A stretch of 16,343 nucleotides of DNA, taken from NCBI GenBank assembly GCA_947442905.1, contig CANEWV010000009.1, positions 1 through 16,343 of the forward strand, in the 5' to 3' direction. Source of the stretch: Chitinophagaceae bacterium. Lineage in GTDB: Bacteria; Bacteroidota; Bacteroidia; Chitinophagales; Chitinophagaceae. The notes under the pieces were generated by a model. It was given only the letters and a program-made list of their open reading frames with translations, made no database searches and was not told the DNA's origin. A program made the translations under genes and the position numbers. This document shows, piece after piece, positions 1 to 6,452 of this stretch. Position 1 is the first letter of the stretch, and each line of letters starts with the position of its first letter.

Positions 1-102
1 TTAGAGTGGGATCATGCAAAAAAACAATTTACCGACGCTGCGGTTAACGCAAAATATTTATCGGCTGTGTACCATAACGGATACAGCATTCCAAAAATTT
101 AA
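1..102 (+). CDS. Gfo/Idh/MocA family oxidoreductase, C-terminal end (partial)
   Basis: Frame 1 is open from the first base to a TAA at 100-102 and encodes the last 33 residues of a protein that begins outside the window. The visible tail (LEWD near the start, then KYLSAVYHNGYSI near the end) resembles the usual C-terminus of Bacteroidota Gfo/Idh/MocA oxidoreductases, which commonly finish with a W-D segment, a 'NKYL'-like segment and 'YRNGWSL'-like residues. These enzymes are NAD(P)-dependent sugar or glycoside oxidoreductases. The downstream DUF1080 gene begins 4 bases after the stop, so the two are probably co-transcribed. That neighbour is a frequent partner of this family and strengthens the call. 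No catalytic residue is visible in this fragment, so the family rests on tail similarity and context. Confidence 0.6.
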   Translation, partial: LEWDHAKKQFTDAAVNAKYLSAVYHNGYSIPKI

Positions 103-106
103 GTTG

Positions 107-883
107 ATGAAAAAAAGTATAGTGGTGTTACTTGGTTTAACACTCATTGCTGCAAATGTTAGTGCGCAACTAAGTAGAGAAGACAGTTTAAATAGAGAAG
201 CTGCTAAAACAGAAATCTGGGAACCAAAGCCTACAAAAGTAGAACCAGGTAAAACCCCTTCCGATGCGCCGTCCGATGCTATTGTATTATACAATGGAAA
301 AAATTTAGATGCATGGCACCGTTTAGGTGGTGGTAAGGCAGGATGGAAAATAGAAAAAGACGGAACCCTAACGGTTGTAAAAGGATCTGGTTCCATAGAA
401 ACCAACCAGCCATTTGGTAGTTGTCAACTCCATATTGAGTGGCGTTCTCCGGCAGTAATTAAACAATCGGGACAATACCGCGCCAATAGTGGTGTGTTTT
501 TTATGGGTAAGTATGAAATCCAAATTTTAGATTCTTATACCAATCAAACCTATGTGAACGGACAAGCCGGTGCATTATACAAACAGCATATTCCGCTTGT
601 GAATGCAACAAAAAAACCAGGCGAGTGGCAAACCTATGATATCATTTTTACGGCGCCACAATTTTATGCCGATGGTAAGGTGCAGGTGCCCGGTAGATTT
701 ACCGTTTTCCACAATGGCGTACTCGTTCAAAATAATGTAGATATAAAAGGAACGATTCAGTGGATTGGACCATCTGTGTATGAAGCGCATCCAGCCAAGC
801 TTCCATTTTATTTACAAGATCATGACCTCGATGGTGGAAGTCCAGTAAGTTTTAGAAATATTTGGATTCGCCCATTAGATTAG
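107..883 (+). CDS. exported DUF1080 (3-keto-disaccharide hydrolase domain) protein
   Basis: 258 aa from ATG 107. This start puts a clean signal peptide (residues 1-21, MKK, hydrophobic core, ...VSAQ) at the N-terminus; an in-frame ATG at 14 would prepend 31 residues overlapping the preceding gene and is rejected. The mature protein is one concanavalin-like beta-sandwich domain of the DUF1080 family (PF06439). Its hallmarks are the IVLYNGKNLDAWH opening (about 57-69), a central HIEWRSP and NSGVFFMGKYEIQILDS stretch, GEWQTYDIIF, and the closing LPFYLQDHD with PVSFRNIWIRPL. The family is associated with hydrolysis or elimination of 3-keto-glycosides made by Gfo/Idh/MocA dehydrogenases. The upstream partial gene is such a dehydrogenase, 4 bases away, so a periplasmic or surface glycoside-processing step is inferred. 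The exact substrate cannot be read from the sequence. Confidence 0.9.
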   Translation: MKKSIVVLLGLTLIAANVSAQLSREDSLNREAAKTEIWEPKPTKVEPGKTPSDAPSDAIVLYNGKNLDAWHRLGGGKAGWKIEKDGTLTVVKGSGSIETNQPFGSCQLHIEWRSPAVIKQSGQYRANSGVFFMGKYEIQILDSYTNQTYVNGQAGALYKQHIPLVNATKKPGEWQTYDIIFTAPQFYADGKVQVPGRFTVFHNGVLVQNNVDIKGTIQWIGPSVYEAHPAKLPFYLQDHDLDGGSPVSFRNIWIRPLD

Positions 884-916
884 CATTTTTAAAATTTACG
901 TATAAACACCTAATGC

Positions 917-935
917 CCCTTGTTAGCAAGGGTTT
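917..935 (+). terminator. possible weak terminator after DUF1080 gene
   Basis: A 6-bp perfect stem CCCTTG/CAAGGG closes a TTAG tetraloop and is followed by only TTTC. It sits 34 bases after the DUF1080 stop and before the kinase gene. The short T-run makes it a weak candidate. Nothing else is clear in 884-1038. Confidence 0.35.
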
Positions 936-1038
936 CACTAATGTAATATTTTTTTGAGGCAATGTAATAGTGTCTAGTTGTCAGCAATAATTAGGAAGTG
1001 ATATTTATTATTTCCAAATTGAATAATAAAATTATTGC

Positions 1039-1797
1039 ATGTCGGAACAGCCTAGCTTTTACACGCTTATATTGTTTTCTATACCGCTGCTTGGTGTATT
1101 TATATTTTTATTTATTTGTGTGATTTATTTCTACCACAAAAAAAATAAAAACTTACTGCACCAACTCATCACCACAGAAATTACCGCAGCCGAAAAAGAA
1201 CGCAAAAGAATTGCCGCCGATCTTCACGACGATTTTGGTCAATTACTATCTGTTATTAGACTTCAGGTAAGTAGCATCAACCCCGTATCTACCGCCGACA
1301 GGCAACTCATAAAAGAAGCCGCCACGCATATCGATGACGTATTAAAACGCATGCGTGTAATGAGTGAGGCCATTGTGCCTAACCAGTTACTAGCAGCGGG
1401 TTTTTGCTGGGGTGTAGAAGAACTGATTGCTACCGTCAATAAATTAGGTAACATCAAAGTTTACTGGGAATTAAGTGGTGTCTTACCCGAATCGGAACCA
1501 GATCACTGGTTACATCATTACCGTATTATTCAGGAAATACTCAATAATGCATTAAAGCATTCGAATGCACAAAACGTTTGGATACACGCATCACTCGATG
1601 ATAAATATTTTTTCTTATCTATTACAGATGATGGCATTGGTTTTGATAAAGACGCAGTCGCACTTACGGCTACTGGTTCAGGACTCAGAAATATATTTAA
1701 CCGTGTTGCACTATTACGTGGTCAAATTATTATAGACACTTTGCCACAGCAGGGTGTTCGTTATCAAATTAAAACCCCCCTTAATTATGCTAAGTAA
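1039..1797 (+). CDS. sensor histidine kinase, HisKA_3 type, single TM
   Basis: 252 aa. A single transmembrane helix (about residues 9-32) is followed by a short linker and a HisKA_3 dimerisation/phosphoacceptor helix, with ERKRIAADLHDDFGQ placing the phosphorylated histidine at H63. A HATPase_c domain follows, with an N box (EILNNALKHS, about 166-175), a G1 box (DDGIGFD, 197-203) and a G2 box (GSGLRNIFNRV). It should autophosphorylate and pass phosphate to the regulator encoded next, whose gene overlaps this one by 11 bases. There is no periplasmic sensor or TPR domain, so the signal is either sensed in the membrane or supplied by a partner. This compact one-TM NarX-like layout is common in Bacteroidota. 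The stimulus is unknown. Confidence 0.92.
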   Translation: MSEQPSFYTLILFSIPLLGVFIFLFICVIYFYHKKNKNLLHQLITTEITAAEKERKRIAADLHDDFGQLLSVIRLQVSSINPVSTADRQLIKEAATHIDDVLKRMRVMSEAIVPNQLLAAGFCWGVEELIATVNKLGNIKVYWELSGVLPESEPDHWLHHYRIIQEILNNALKHSNAQNVWIHASLDDKYFFLSITDDGIGFDKDAVALTATGSGLRNIFNRVALLRGQIIIDTLPQQGVRYQIKTPLNYAK

Positions 1798-2452
1798 AAA
1801 AATCAAAATCGTTATTGCCGATGATCACCGTATTTTTAGAGAAGGCTTAAAGCTAATGCTGGCAGGCGTTCCAAGCGTTGATGTACTTGGTGAAGCCGCC
1901 GATGGCGCACAATTAATTGCGCTTGTAGCATCTACCGCGCCCGATGTAATTATTACGGATGTAAAAATGCCCAACCTTACAGGCACCGAAGCGGTAAAAA
2001 TTTTATGCGCAAAATATCCGGGTATTAGAATCATTGCGCTTACCTCATTTGGTGAAGACCAACAAATTATAGAAATGATTGAAGCCGGTGCAATGGGCTT
2101 TTTATCTAAAAATATTGTTCATGAAGAACTCGTGAGTGCGATTAACTCGGTGTATCAGCACAATGCATATTTTTCTCAGAGCATTACCGAAAGGCTTTCA
2201 AAAATTATTGCCCAAAAAACAACGGTCCGACATCACAATGCAAGCATCAGCTTTACAGAAGTTGAAAAACAAATTATTGGACTTATTTGTAAAGAACTCA
2301 CCAGTAAAGAAATTGCTGGTCAATTAAAAATTGGAAAACGAACTGTTGAGAGCTACCGCATTAGAATTATGGACAAAATTGGAGCCAAAAGCCTGGCCGG
2401 AATTATCACCTATGCAGCGGGATACTTGCCTAAAAATCAACAAATTGCGTAA
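1787..2452 (+). CDS. NarL/LuxR-family response regulator
   Basis: 221 aa from ATG 1787; a GTG at 1754 in frame would extend it by 11 residues deep into the kinase gene and is less likely. The N-terminal receiver domain has the acidic pair D12-D13, phosphoacceptor D58 (in IITDVKMP), switch residue T86 (IIALTS) and K108 (FLSK). A C-terminal LuxR/GerE HTH lies at about 155-212 (SFTEVEKQIIGLI, then TSKEIAGQLKIGKRTVESYRI). It binds DNA, presumably when phosphorylated by the kinase encoded immediately upstream. The 11-base overlap indicates translational coupling. The targets are not known; the outer-membrane protein gene downstream has its own promoter-like element and could be one, but this is only a positional guess. 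Confidence 0.95.
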   Translation: MLSKKIKIVIADDHRIFREGLKLMLAGVPSVDVLGEAADGAQLIALVASTAPDVIITDVKMPNLTGTEAVKILCAKYPGIRIIALTSFGEDQQIIEMIEAGAMGFLSKNIVHEELVSAINSVYQHNAYFSQSITERLSKIIAQKTTVRHHNASISFTEVEKQIIGLICKELTSKEIAGQLKIGKRTVESYRIRIMDKIGAKSLAGIITYAAGYLPKNQQIA

Positions 2453-2522
2453 AATTGGCCTCAAAAACCAAAATAAAGCAGTTTTGACTAATTTTTAACC
2501 ACCGCCTTGATGTCAATTCAGT

Positions 2523-2530
2523 TATTTTTG
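2523..2530 (+). promoter_or_regulatory. -7-like element TAttTTTG upstream of the outer-membrane protein gene
   Basis: A perfect TAnnTTTG match lies 36 bases before ATG 2567, as expected for a Bacteroidota primary-sigma promoter. No TTTG stands at the ideal distance upstream (the nearest TTG is 13 bases away), so only the -7 half is convincing. Confidence 0.4.
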
Positions 2531-2566
2531 TGGCCAATTGTATTTATACAGCGAACCAAACAAAAA

Positions 2567-3304
2567 ATGAAAAAACTAGTATTCTTAAGCCTTGCGCTAA
2601 CTGCTACCCTTTTTGCTTCTGCTCAAACAGCAAAAAAACCAACCAAAGACTGGAGTAAATTTGATTTTACCAATCGTGCTGCCGATCATTTAGTATTTCA
2701 GTATGGATCTGACTCATGGACTGGTAAGCCTACCGCACTTCGCACGGGTAATGGTTTTAGCAGACATTTTAATGTTTATTTCATGTTTGATAAGCCTGTA
2801 AAAGCAAATCCAAAATATAGCGTAGCCTACGGTATTGGTTTAGGAACGAGCCATATATTTTTTGACAATACAAGAGTTGATTTTAAATCAGGCGCTCCTA
2901 CACTTCAATACACAGCAGTAGATAGCGTGGATCATTTCAAGAAAAATAAAGCCACTAGCATTTACGCCGAAATTCCTGCAGAAATCAGATACTATTCTAA
3001 CCCAGAAAATCCTAACAAATCTTGGAAGGCAGCTTTTGGTGTTAAAGTAGGTTCTCTTATAAAAGCATATACAAAAGGTAAAAACCTAATTAATAAGCAA
3101 GGCGAATCGGTGTATGGAACGGCTTACATCGAAAAAAATGTAACCAAGCGTTATATTAATGGAACCATGCTAGCGGTTACTGGTAGAGTTGGTTATGGTA
3201 GTTTATCACTTCATGCGGGCTATCAATTTAACGGCGTACTTAAAGAAGGATTTGGTCCTACCATGCACCGGTTATCTGTAGGTATTACACTCAGCGGTTT
3301 ATAA
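2567..3304 (+). CDS. outer-membrane beta-barrel protein, porin/PorT-like, function unknown
   Basis: 245 aa from ATG 2567, chosen because it opens a standard signal peptide (MKKLVFL..., cleaved after ...LFASAQ, residues 1-20). The longer in-frame start at 2507 would add 20 residues that look unlike a leader. The mature part is rich in alternating aromatic/hydrophobic strands (SRHFNVYFMFD, YSVAYGIGLGTSHIFF, SIYAEIPAEIRYYS, AAFGVKVGSLIKAY, SLSLHAGYQF) and ends in MHRLSVGITLSGL. That is consistent with an eight- to ten-strand barrel of the Bacteroidota OMP_b-brl/PorT type. A role in envelope structure or transport is generic inference. It lies downstream of the two-component pair and 11 bases upstream of hflX. 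Confidence 0.7.
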   Translation: MKKLVFLSLALTATLFASAQTAKKPTKDWSKFDFTNRAADHLVFQYGSDSWTGKPTALRTGNGFSRHFNVYFMFDKPVKANPKYSVAYGIGLGTSHIFFDNTRVDFKSGAPTLQYTAVDSVDHFKKNKATSIYAEIPAEIRYYSNPENPNKSWKAAFGVKVGSLIKAYTKGKNLINKQGESVYGTAYIEKNVTKRYINGTMLAVTGRVGYGSLSLHAGYQFNGVLKEGFGPTMHRLSVGITLSGL

Positions 3305-3315
3305 ATTTTGATATT

Positions 3316-4503
3316 TTGATTGAGAAGCAACATAAAATTAGAAAAGAGGAGAAAGCGGTACTTGTTGGTCTTATTCAAAAAGAAGTAACTCCAGATCAAG
3401 TAAGAGAGTATTTGGATGAACTTGCATTTTTAGCGGAAACCGCTGGCGCCATTACCATCGAAAGGTTTACACAACGACTTCCACACCCCGATAGCAGAAC
3501 ATTTGTAGGAAAAGGAAAGCTCGAAGAAATCAAACAATACGTTGCGTCTAGGGATATTAACGTTGTGATATTTGATGACGAATTAACAGGCTCACAAATT
3601 TCAAATATTGAAAAAGAAGTGAAGTGCCGTGTTATTGATCGTAGTGATTTAATCTTAGACATATTTGCCTCTCGCGCAAGAACAGCTCAAGCAAAAGTGC
3701 AAGTAGAGTTAGCGCAATACCAATACATTTTACCACGATTAAAAGGAATGTGGACGCACCTTGAGCGTCAGGGAGCCGGTATTGGTTCACGTGGTCCGGG
3801 TGAAACAGAAATCGAAACAGACAGACGTATCGTTAAAGATAAAATTGCTTTACTACGCGGCCGTTTAAAAGAAATAGATAAACAATCTATCACCCAGCGT
3901 AAAGAACGCGGCGAGTTTATTCGCGTTGCGCTAGTAGGTTATACCAACGTTGGTAAAAGCACGCTCATGAATGTGCTGAGTAAATCAGATGTGTTTGCAG
4001 AAAATAAATTGTTTGCAACACTGGATACTACCACTCGAAAAATTGTTTACGAAAACACGCCTTTTTTATTAAGTGATACGGTTGGTTTTATTAGAAAACT
4101 ACCACACCATTTAGTAGAAAGTTTTAAAAGTACTTTGGATGAAGTGCGTGAAGCAGATATTTTATTACACGTTGTAGACGTTTCACATCCTTTATACGAA
4201 GATCAAATTGGTGTAGTAAATCATACACTGCAAGAGCTAAAAGCTTTTGATAAGCCTATTCTTACCATCTTTAACAAACTAGATTTGTATGAGTCGGTTA
4301 CTTTTGATGAGTGGCTTGAAGACGAAGTAAAGCAAGAGTTGCTATTAGAACTTAAAGAAAAGTGGGACCGCGCTACCAATAATAATTGTGTTTTTATTTC
4401 TGCACTCGAAAGAAAAAATATTGACGCACTGCGTGAAATTATTTTAACCAAAGTGCGTGAACTATACCAAATACGTTACCCTTACAGAGACGTTCATTTT
4501 TAA
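3316..4503 (+). CDS. hflX: ribosome-associated GTPase HflX
   Basis: 395 aa. It has an HflX-type N-terminal domain (AVLVGLIQ..., LDELAFLAETAGA, DSRTFVGKGKLEEI), a linker with the family signature around VELAQYQYILPRLKGMWTHLERQGAGIGSRGPGE, and a GTPase domain. The GTPase motifs are the P-loop GYTNVGKS (208-215), DTVGF (254-258), NKLD (320-323) and a late ISAL segment. HflX binds the 50S/70S ribosome and helps to split stalled or stress-hibernating ribosomes. No in-frame ATG exists before the middle of the protein, and the conserved N-terminus begins right after position 3316, so a TTG start is the best choice. The Rieske-like gene follows 4 bases after the stop. It starts 11 bases after the outer-membrane gene, so read-through from upstream is likely. 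Confidence 0.95.
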   Translation: MIEKQHKIRKEEKAVLVGLIQKEVTPDQVREYLDELAFLAETAGAITIERFTQRLPHPDSRTFVGKGKLEEIKQYVASRDINVVIFDDELTGSQISNIEKEVKCRVIDRSDLILDIFASRARTAQAKVQVELAQYQYILPRLKGMWTHLERQGAGIGSRGPGETEIETDRRIVKDKIALLRGRLKEIDKQSITQRKERGEFIRVALVGYTNVGKSTLMNVLSKSDVFAENKLFATLDTTTRKIVYENTPFLLSDTVGFIRKLPHHLVESFKSTLDEVREADILLHVVDVSHPLYEDQIGVVNHTLQELKAFDKPILTIFNKLDLYESVTFDEWLEDEVKQELLLELKEKWDRATNNNCVFISALERKNIDALREIILTKVRELYQIRYPYRDVHF

Positions 4504-4507
4504 TTAC

Positions 4508-4846
4508 ATGCTTTCTCTTTTCTCCAAAACACCCACTTGGCATAAAATTACTGATGCGCCATTATCACTAGGTTGGCAGTCCAACAATATGTGTATTGTG
4601 GAAGTGGCGGATAAAAAAATAACCCTCGGAAAATTTCAGGATCAAATTTTTGCTTTTGCACAAAAATGCCCCCATGCCAGCGGGATCATGGCAGATGGCT
4701 TTATAGACGCCGCCGGTATGGTGGTATGTCCACTGCACAGGTACCGGTTTAGCCTCCAAAACGGGCGGAATACCAGCGGTGAAGGCTATTATTTAAAAAC
4801 CTACCCTACCCAAATGCGGGAAGATGGCCTTTATGTTGCTTTTTAG
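4508..4846 (+). CDS. Rieske [2Fe-2S] ferredoxin-like protein
   Basis: 112 aa from ATG 4508; a longer in-frame reading into hflX is not needed. It is a single Rieske domain with cluster ligands C54-x-H56 (CPHASG) and C74-x-x-H77 (CPLHRYRF), separated by 17 residues between H56 and C74, the usual spacing. No signal peptide or TM helix is visible, so it is a small cytoplasmic electron carrier of the NirD/ferredoxin type. It could serve an oxygenase or reductase; no obvious oxygenase partner is adjacent. The 4-base spacing suggests co-transcription with hflX, and whether that is functional is unknown. Confidence 0.9.
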   Translation: MLSLFSKTPTWHKITDAPLSLGWQSNNMCIVEVADKKITLGKFQDQIFAFAQKCPHASGIMADGFIDAAGMVVCPLHRYRFSLQNGRNTSGEGYYLKTYPTQMREDGLYVAF

Positions 4847-4877
4847 CACTGTTTTTTGATGATTTTTGCAACTAGAT

Positions 4878-4907
4878 TTTGCCAGATTGCAAATTTTCCT
4901 ATTTTTG
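4878..4907 (+). promoter_or_regulatory. Bacteroidota-type promoter of tRNA-Asn
   Basis: A TTTG box (4878-4881), an 18-base spacer and a perfect TAttTTTG box (4900-4907) match the Bacteroidota consensus very well. Transcription would begin about 4912-4915, roughly 25 bases before the mature tRNA. This is the best promoter in the window and supports a Bacteroidota origin. Confidence 0.8.
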
Positions 4908-4940
4908 CAACCCCATGGTAGTCAACCGTGGGAAACATAT

Positions 4941-5014
4941 TCCTCCTTAGCTCAGTTGGTTAGAGCATCTGACTGTTAATCAGAGGGTCTCTGGTTCAAG
5001 TCCAGAAGGGGGAG
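4941..5014 (+). tRNA. tRNA-Asn (anticodon GTT)
   Basis: A 74-base cloverleaf. Acceptor stem TCCTCCT pairs with AGGGGGA (5007-5013, one T-G wobble) and G is the discriminator at 5014. The D arm carries AGCTCAGTTGGTTAGAGC. The anticodon stem TCTGA/TCAGA (4968-4972, 4980-4984) holds loop CTGTTAA, with GTT at 4975-4977. The T arm is TCTGG-TTCAAGT-CCAGA (4990-5006). CCA is not encoded. GTT decodes Asn codons, and the G discriminator fits tRNA-Asn. Confidence 0.97.
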
Positions 5015-5025
5015 CGAAAAAGAAA

Positions 5026-5051
5026 AGCCTTGCATTATGCAGGGCTTTTTT
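5026..5051 (+). terminator. intrinsic terminator after tRNA-Asn
   Basis: A 9-bp stem, AGCCTTGCA/TGCAGGGCT with one T-G wobble, has a TTA loop and is followed by six T's in total. It is preceded by AAAA, so it could also terminate the convergent higBA transcript on the minus strand. It begins 11 bases after the tRNA. Confidence 0.85.
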
Positions 5052-5103
5052 ATTGATAATCTGGTCCATATTTGATGTCGCAATTTGCGACTTCAACTTA
5101 CTA

Positions 5104-5460
5104 CTAGGACAATAGCACTTCTGCTGGGATATTTAGTTCTTGATGAAACAACTTAGCTAGTTCTAGCGTTAAGGGCTTCTTTTTGTTGAGTAAAGAAGAA
5201 ACATATCCTTTGCTGCCTACAATACCTACAAGGTCTTTATTTTTTAGTCCCAATTCGTCCATTTTTACTTTAATAGCGTCAATGGGATCTGGAAGTGGAA
5301 TTGGGTAATTAGCATCTTCATATTGTTGAATTAATAAAAGGGCAACTTGTAATTTTTCCCCTTGCGGCGTATTTGCTTTTACCTTTTTGTCAAACTGAAC
5401 ATCTACCCAATTAAGGTATTGTTCATATTGCCGTTTGTTCTTAATTATTTTTAATTCCAT
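5104..5460 (-). CDS. higA: HigA-type antitoxin, Xre-family HTH
   Basis: 118 aa. The N-terminal half is a helical region (MELKIIKNKRQYEQYLNWVD..., PQGEKLQVALLLIQQYED) typical of HigA antitoxins paired with HigB. The C-terminal half is an HTH_3/Xre domain (about 61-115: DAIKVKMDELGLKNKDLVGI, GYVSSLLNKKKPLTLELAKLF). It should neutralise the HigB RNase and repress its own promoter. Its start is 5 bases downstream of the toxin stop, giving the toxin-first order characteristic of higBA. Its 3' end faces the tRNA-Asn terminator. Confidence 0.9.
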   Translation of the reverse strand: MELKIIKNKRQYEQYLNWVDVQFDKKVKANTPQGEKLQVALLLIQQYEDANYPIPLPDPIDAIKVKMDELGLKNKDLVGIVGSKGYVSSLLNKKKPLTLELAKLFHQELNIPAEVLLS

Positions 5461-5465
5461 AAAAT

Positions 5466-5774
5466 TTACTTTTTATTCTGTATCGTACTTACATCTATTT
5501 TATCATAGTCGCTATGTGATCCAAACCATTTTATTTGAATGGCTTTAAAATCAAATACTATTCTTATTACTAGCCTAAATTTATTTCCCATTATGTTAAA
5601 AACCACCCTGTCATCTCCAACTAAACTCACATTCGGATATACTTTTTTAAGTTCATTAAAACTTTTAAAGCTGGATTTATTTAATTCATGGTGCCATTCG
5701 AATAGAGCCGTCTTTGCCATCGGGTATTTTTTGGCATATTCTAATAGCGTTTTTCGGGTAATAATATTAAACAC
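5466..5774 (-). CDS. higB: HigB-type mRNA interferase toxin
   Basis: 102 aa of the HigB_toxin family (PF09907), recognised by the opening MFNIITRKTLLEYAKKYP, the W-H pair (ALFEWHHEL), the S-F-x-x-F/L-K-K-V-Y-P stretch, and the core VFNIMGNKFRLVIRIVFDF followed by IQIKWFGSHSDYDKID. HigB enzymes are RelE-fold endoribonucleases that cut mRNA, usually on the ribosome. The start is GTG (5774-5772), with no ATG until the YPMAK methionine, which would remove the conserved N-terminus. It forms an operon with the antitoxin, 5 bases apart. The -7 element lies only 4 bases before this GTG, so the message may be almost leaderless. Confidence 0.9.
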   Translation of the reverse strand: MFNIITRKTLLEYAKKYPMAKTALFEWHHELNKSSFKSFNELKKVYPNVSLVGDDRVVFNIMGNKFRLVIRIVFDFKAIQIKWFGSHSDYDKIDVSTIQNKK

Positions 5775-5778
5775 AAGA

Positions 5779-5797
5779 CAAAGGTAATAAGTTTACC
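5779..5797 (-). promoter_or_regulatory. higBA -7 element with overlapping operator-like inverted repeat
   Basis: On the minus strand a perfect TAccTTTG box occupies 5786-5779. The inverted repeat GGTAA-N5-TTACC (5783-5797) overlaps it. A HigA dimer bound there would cover the promoter, as in autoregulated toxin-antitoxin loci. The -33 region is weak. The arms are only 5 bp, so the operator assignment is inference. Confidence 0.5.
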
Positions 5798-5888
5798 AAT
5801 AGAAAACTTTCAATAATCAATATATTTTCAAAAAGCTGTAACTATTTATTTTTCTTTAATTAACTTTAATGAACAATCTGAAAACATA

Positions 5889-6053
5889 ATGATTAACTAT
5901 AATCACAAGTCATTTAGACCCATTCAAAATACGGATAACGGGGAAACATCACCAGAAACTGTTTTTTATTACAAACAAGAAGGCAATATCATATCTTCTG
6001 AATATAAAGGCGGGGATTTTTCAACAGGGACTTCAATAATTGAAGAGATTTAA
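5889..6053 (+). pseudogene. fragment of 'N-acetylglutamate synthase'-like Bacteroidota protein
   Basis: A 54-codon ORF with ATG 5889 and TAA 6051-6053. Its first 42 residues (MINYNHKSFRPIQNTDNGET, then PETVFYYKQEGNIISSEYKGG) look like the conserved N-terminus of small soluble Bacteroidota proteins annotated as n-acetylglutamate synthase, which are normally about 100 aa or more with further strands on a GNIxMRY-type pattern. Here the sequence diverges after GGD and stops with IIEEI, so the rest is missing. It is therefore called a truncated remnant, although a short functional version is possible. It lies between higBA and the four-gene unit of unknown function, as expected in a rearranged region. 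Otherwise nothing is evident in 5798-6057. Confidence 0.55.
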
Positions 6054-6057
6054 TTCT

Positions 6058-6065
6058 TAATTTTG
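6058..6065 (+). promoter_or_regulatory. -7-like element TAatTTTG before the four-gene unit
   Basis: A perfect TAnnTTTG box lies 22 bases before ATG 6088. A TTG at 6040-6042 is 15 bases upstream, slightly closer than ideal. It is the only good promoter candidate for the unit at 6088-7545. Confidence 0.45.
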
Positions 6066-6087
6066 AAACGAATTAAAAGACATCTCT

Positions 6088-6330
6088 ATGAATACATCAT
6101 TTAACAAATTCCTTTACATTGGATTTTTACTATTAGGACTATTCCAAGCAATTGTCTCTAAGGATTATATGCAAGCAGCAGCTTCATTAGGGATTGGGAT
6201 GGCATTTGATCCATTCAATCCAGAACAAAAGTGGAATGACAGACCAACATGGCAAAAAGCAGTATTAATTATTCACCTAGCTTTAGTAGCAGCTATGTTT
6301 GGATTTGGTATTGGTTTGAATGACAAGTAA
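6088..6330 (+). CDS. 80-aa protein with two predicted TM helices, unknown function
   Basis: Small integral membrane protein. Helix 1 spans about residues 8-24 (FLYIGFLLLGLFQAIVS). A short amphipathic/glycine-rich stretch with DPFNPEQKWNDRPTWQKA follows, and helix 2 spans about 58-77 (AVLIIHLALVAAMFGFGIGL). No signal peptide cleavage motif and no catalytic residues are evident. It is the first gene of a packed plus-strand unit: the next start is 6 bases after its stop, and spacings of 8 and 7 bases follow. A promoter-like TAatTTTG box precedes it. I do not recognise a named family; similar small two-helix proteins occur widely in Bacteroidota as hypotheticals. Confidence 0.75.
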   Translation: MNTSFNKFLYIGFLLLGLFQAIVSKDYMQAAASLGIGMAFDPFNPEQKWNDRPTWQKAVLIIHLALVAAMFGFGIGLNDK

Positions 6331-6336
6331 ATTTTT

Positions 6337-6444
6337 ATGGATAAACTATCTCAATTTTTTAAAAAGTACCGCAAAGAAATTATTGTGGGTGTAGTTGTAT
6401 TTCTATTTTTGATTTTCAAAGATGTAATAAAGTCATTCTTGTAA
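6337..6444 (+). CDS. 35-aa single-TM microprotein
   Basis: ATG 6337 to TAA 6442-6444. The N-terminus is short and basic (MDKLSQFFKKYRKE). One hydrophobic helix follows (IIVGVVVFLFLIF, about 15-27), then a charged/hydrophobic tail (KDVIKSFL), predicting a single-pass inner-membrane protein. It starts 6 bases after the 80-aa gene and ends 8 bases before the next gene, so it is embedded in an operon, which supports its being real. Its pattern matches another microprotein at 11526-11636 (about 8 identities over 35 aligned positions plus many conservative changes, by eye). Function unknown. Confidence 0.6.
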   Translation: MDKLSQFFKKYRKEIIVGVVVFLFLIFKDVIKSFL

Positions 6445-6452
6445 ATTAATTT

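Noticed and set aside
14..106. Longer start of the DUF1080 gene at ATG 14
   Set aside because: It overlaps the end of the preceding gene and would bury the signal peptide 31 residues inside; ATG 107 gives a normal leader.
1022..1036. AATAAT-AAA-ATTATT repeat before the kinase ATG
   Set aside because: Short AT-only arms are expected by chance in this composition.
2507..2566. Longer start of the outer-membrane protein gene
   Set aside because: The extra 20 residues overlap the candidate -7 box and precede a perfect signal peptide starting at 2567.
4990..5014. Possible attachment site at the tRNA-Asn 3' end
   Set aside because: No second copy of this segment and no integrase gene were found in the window.
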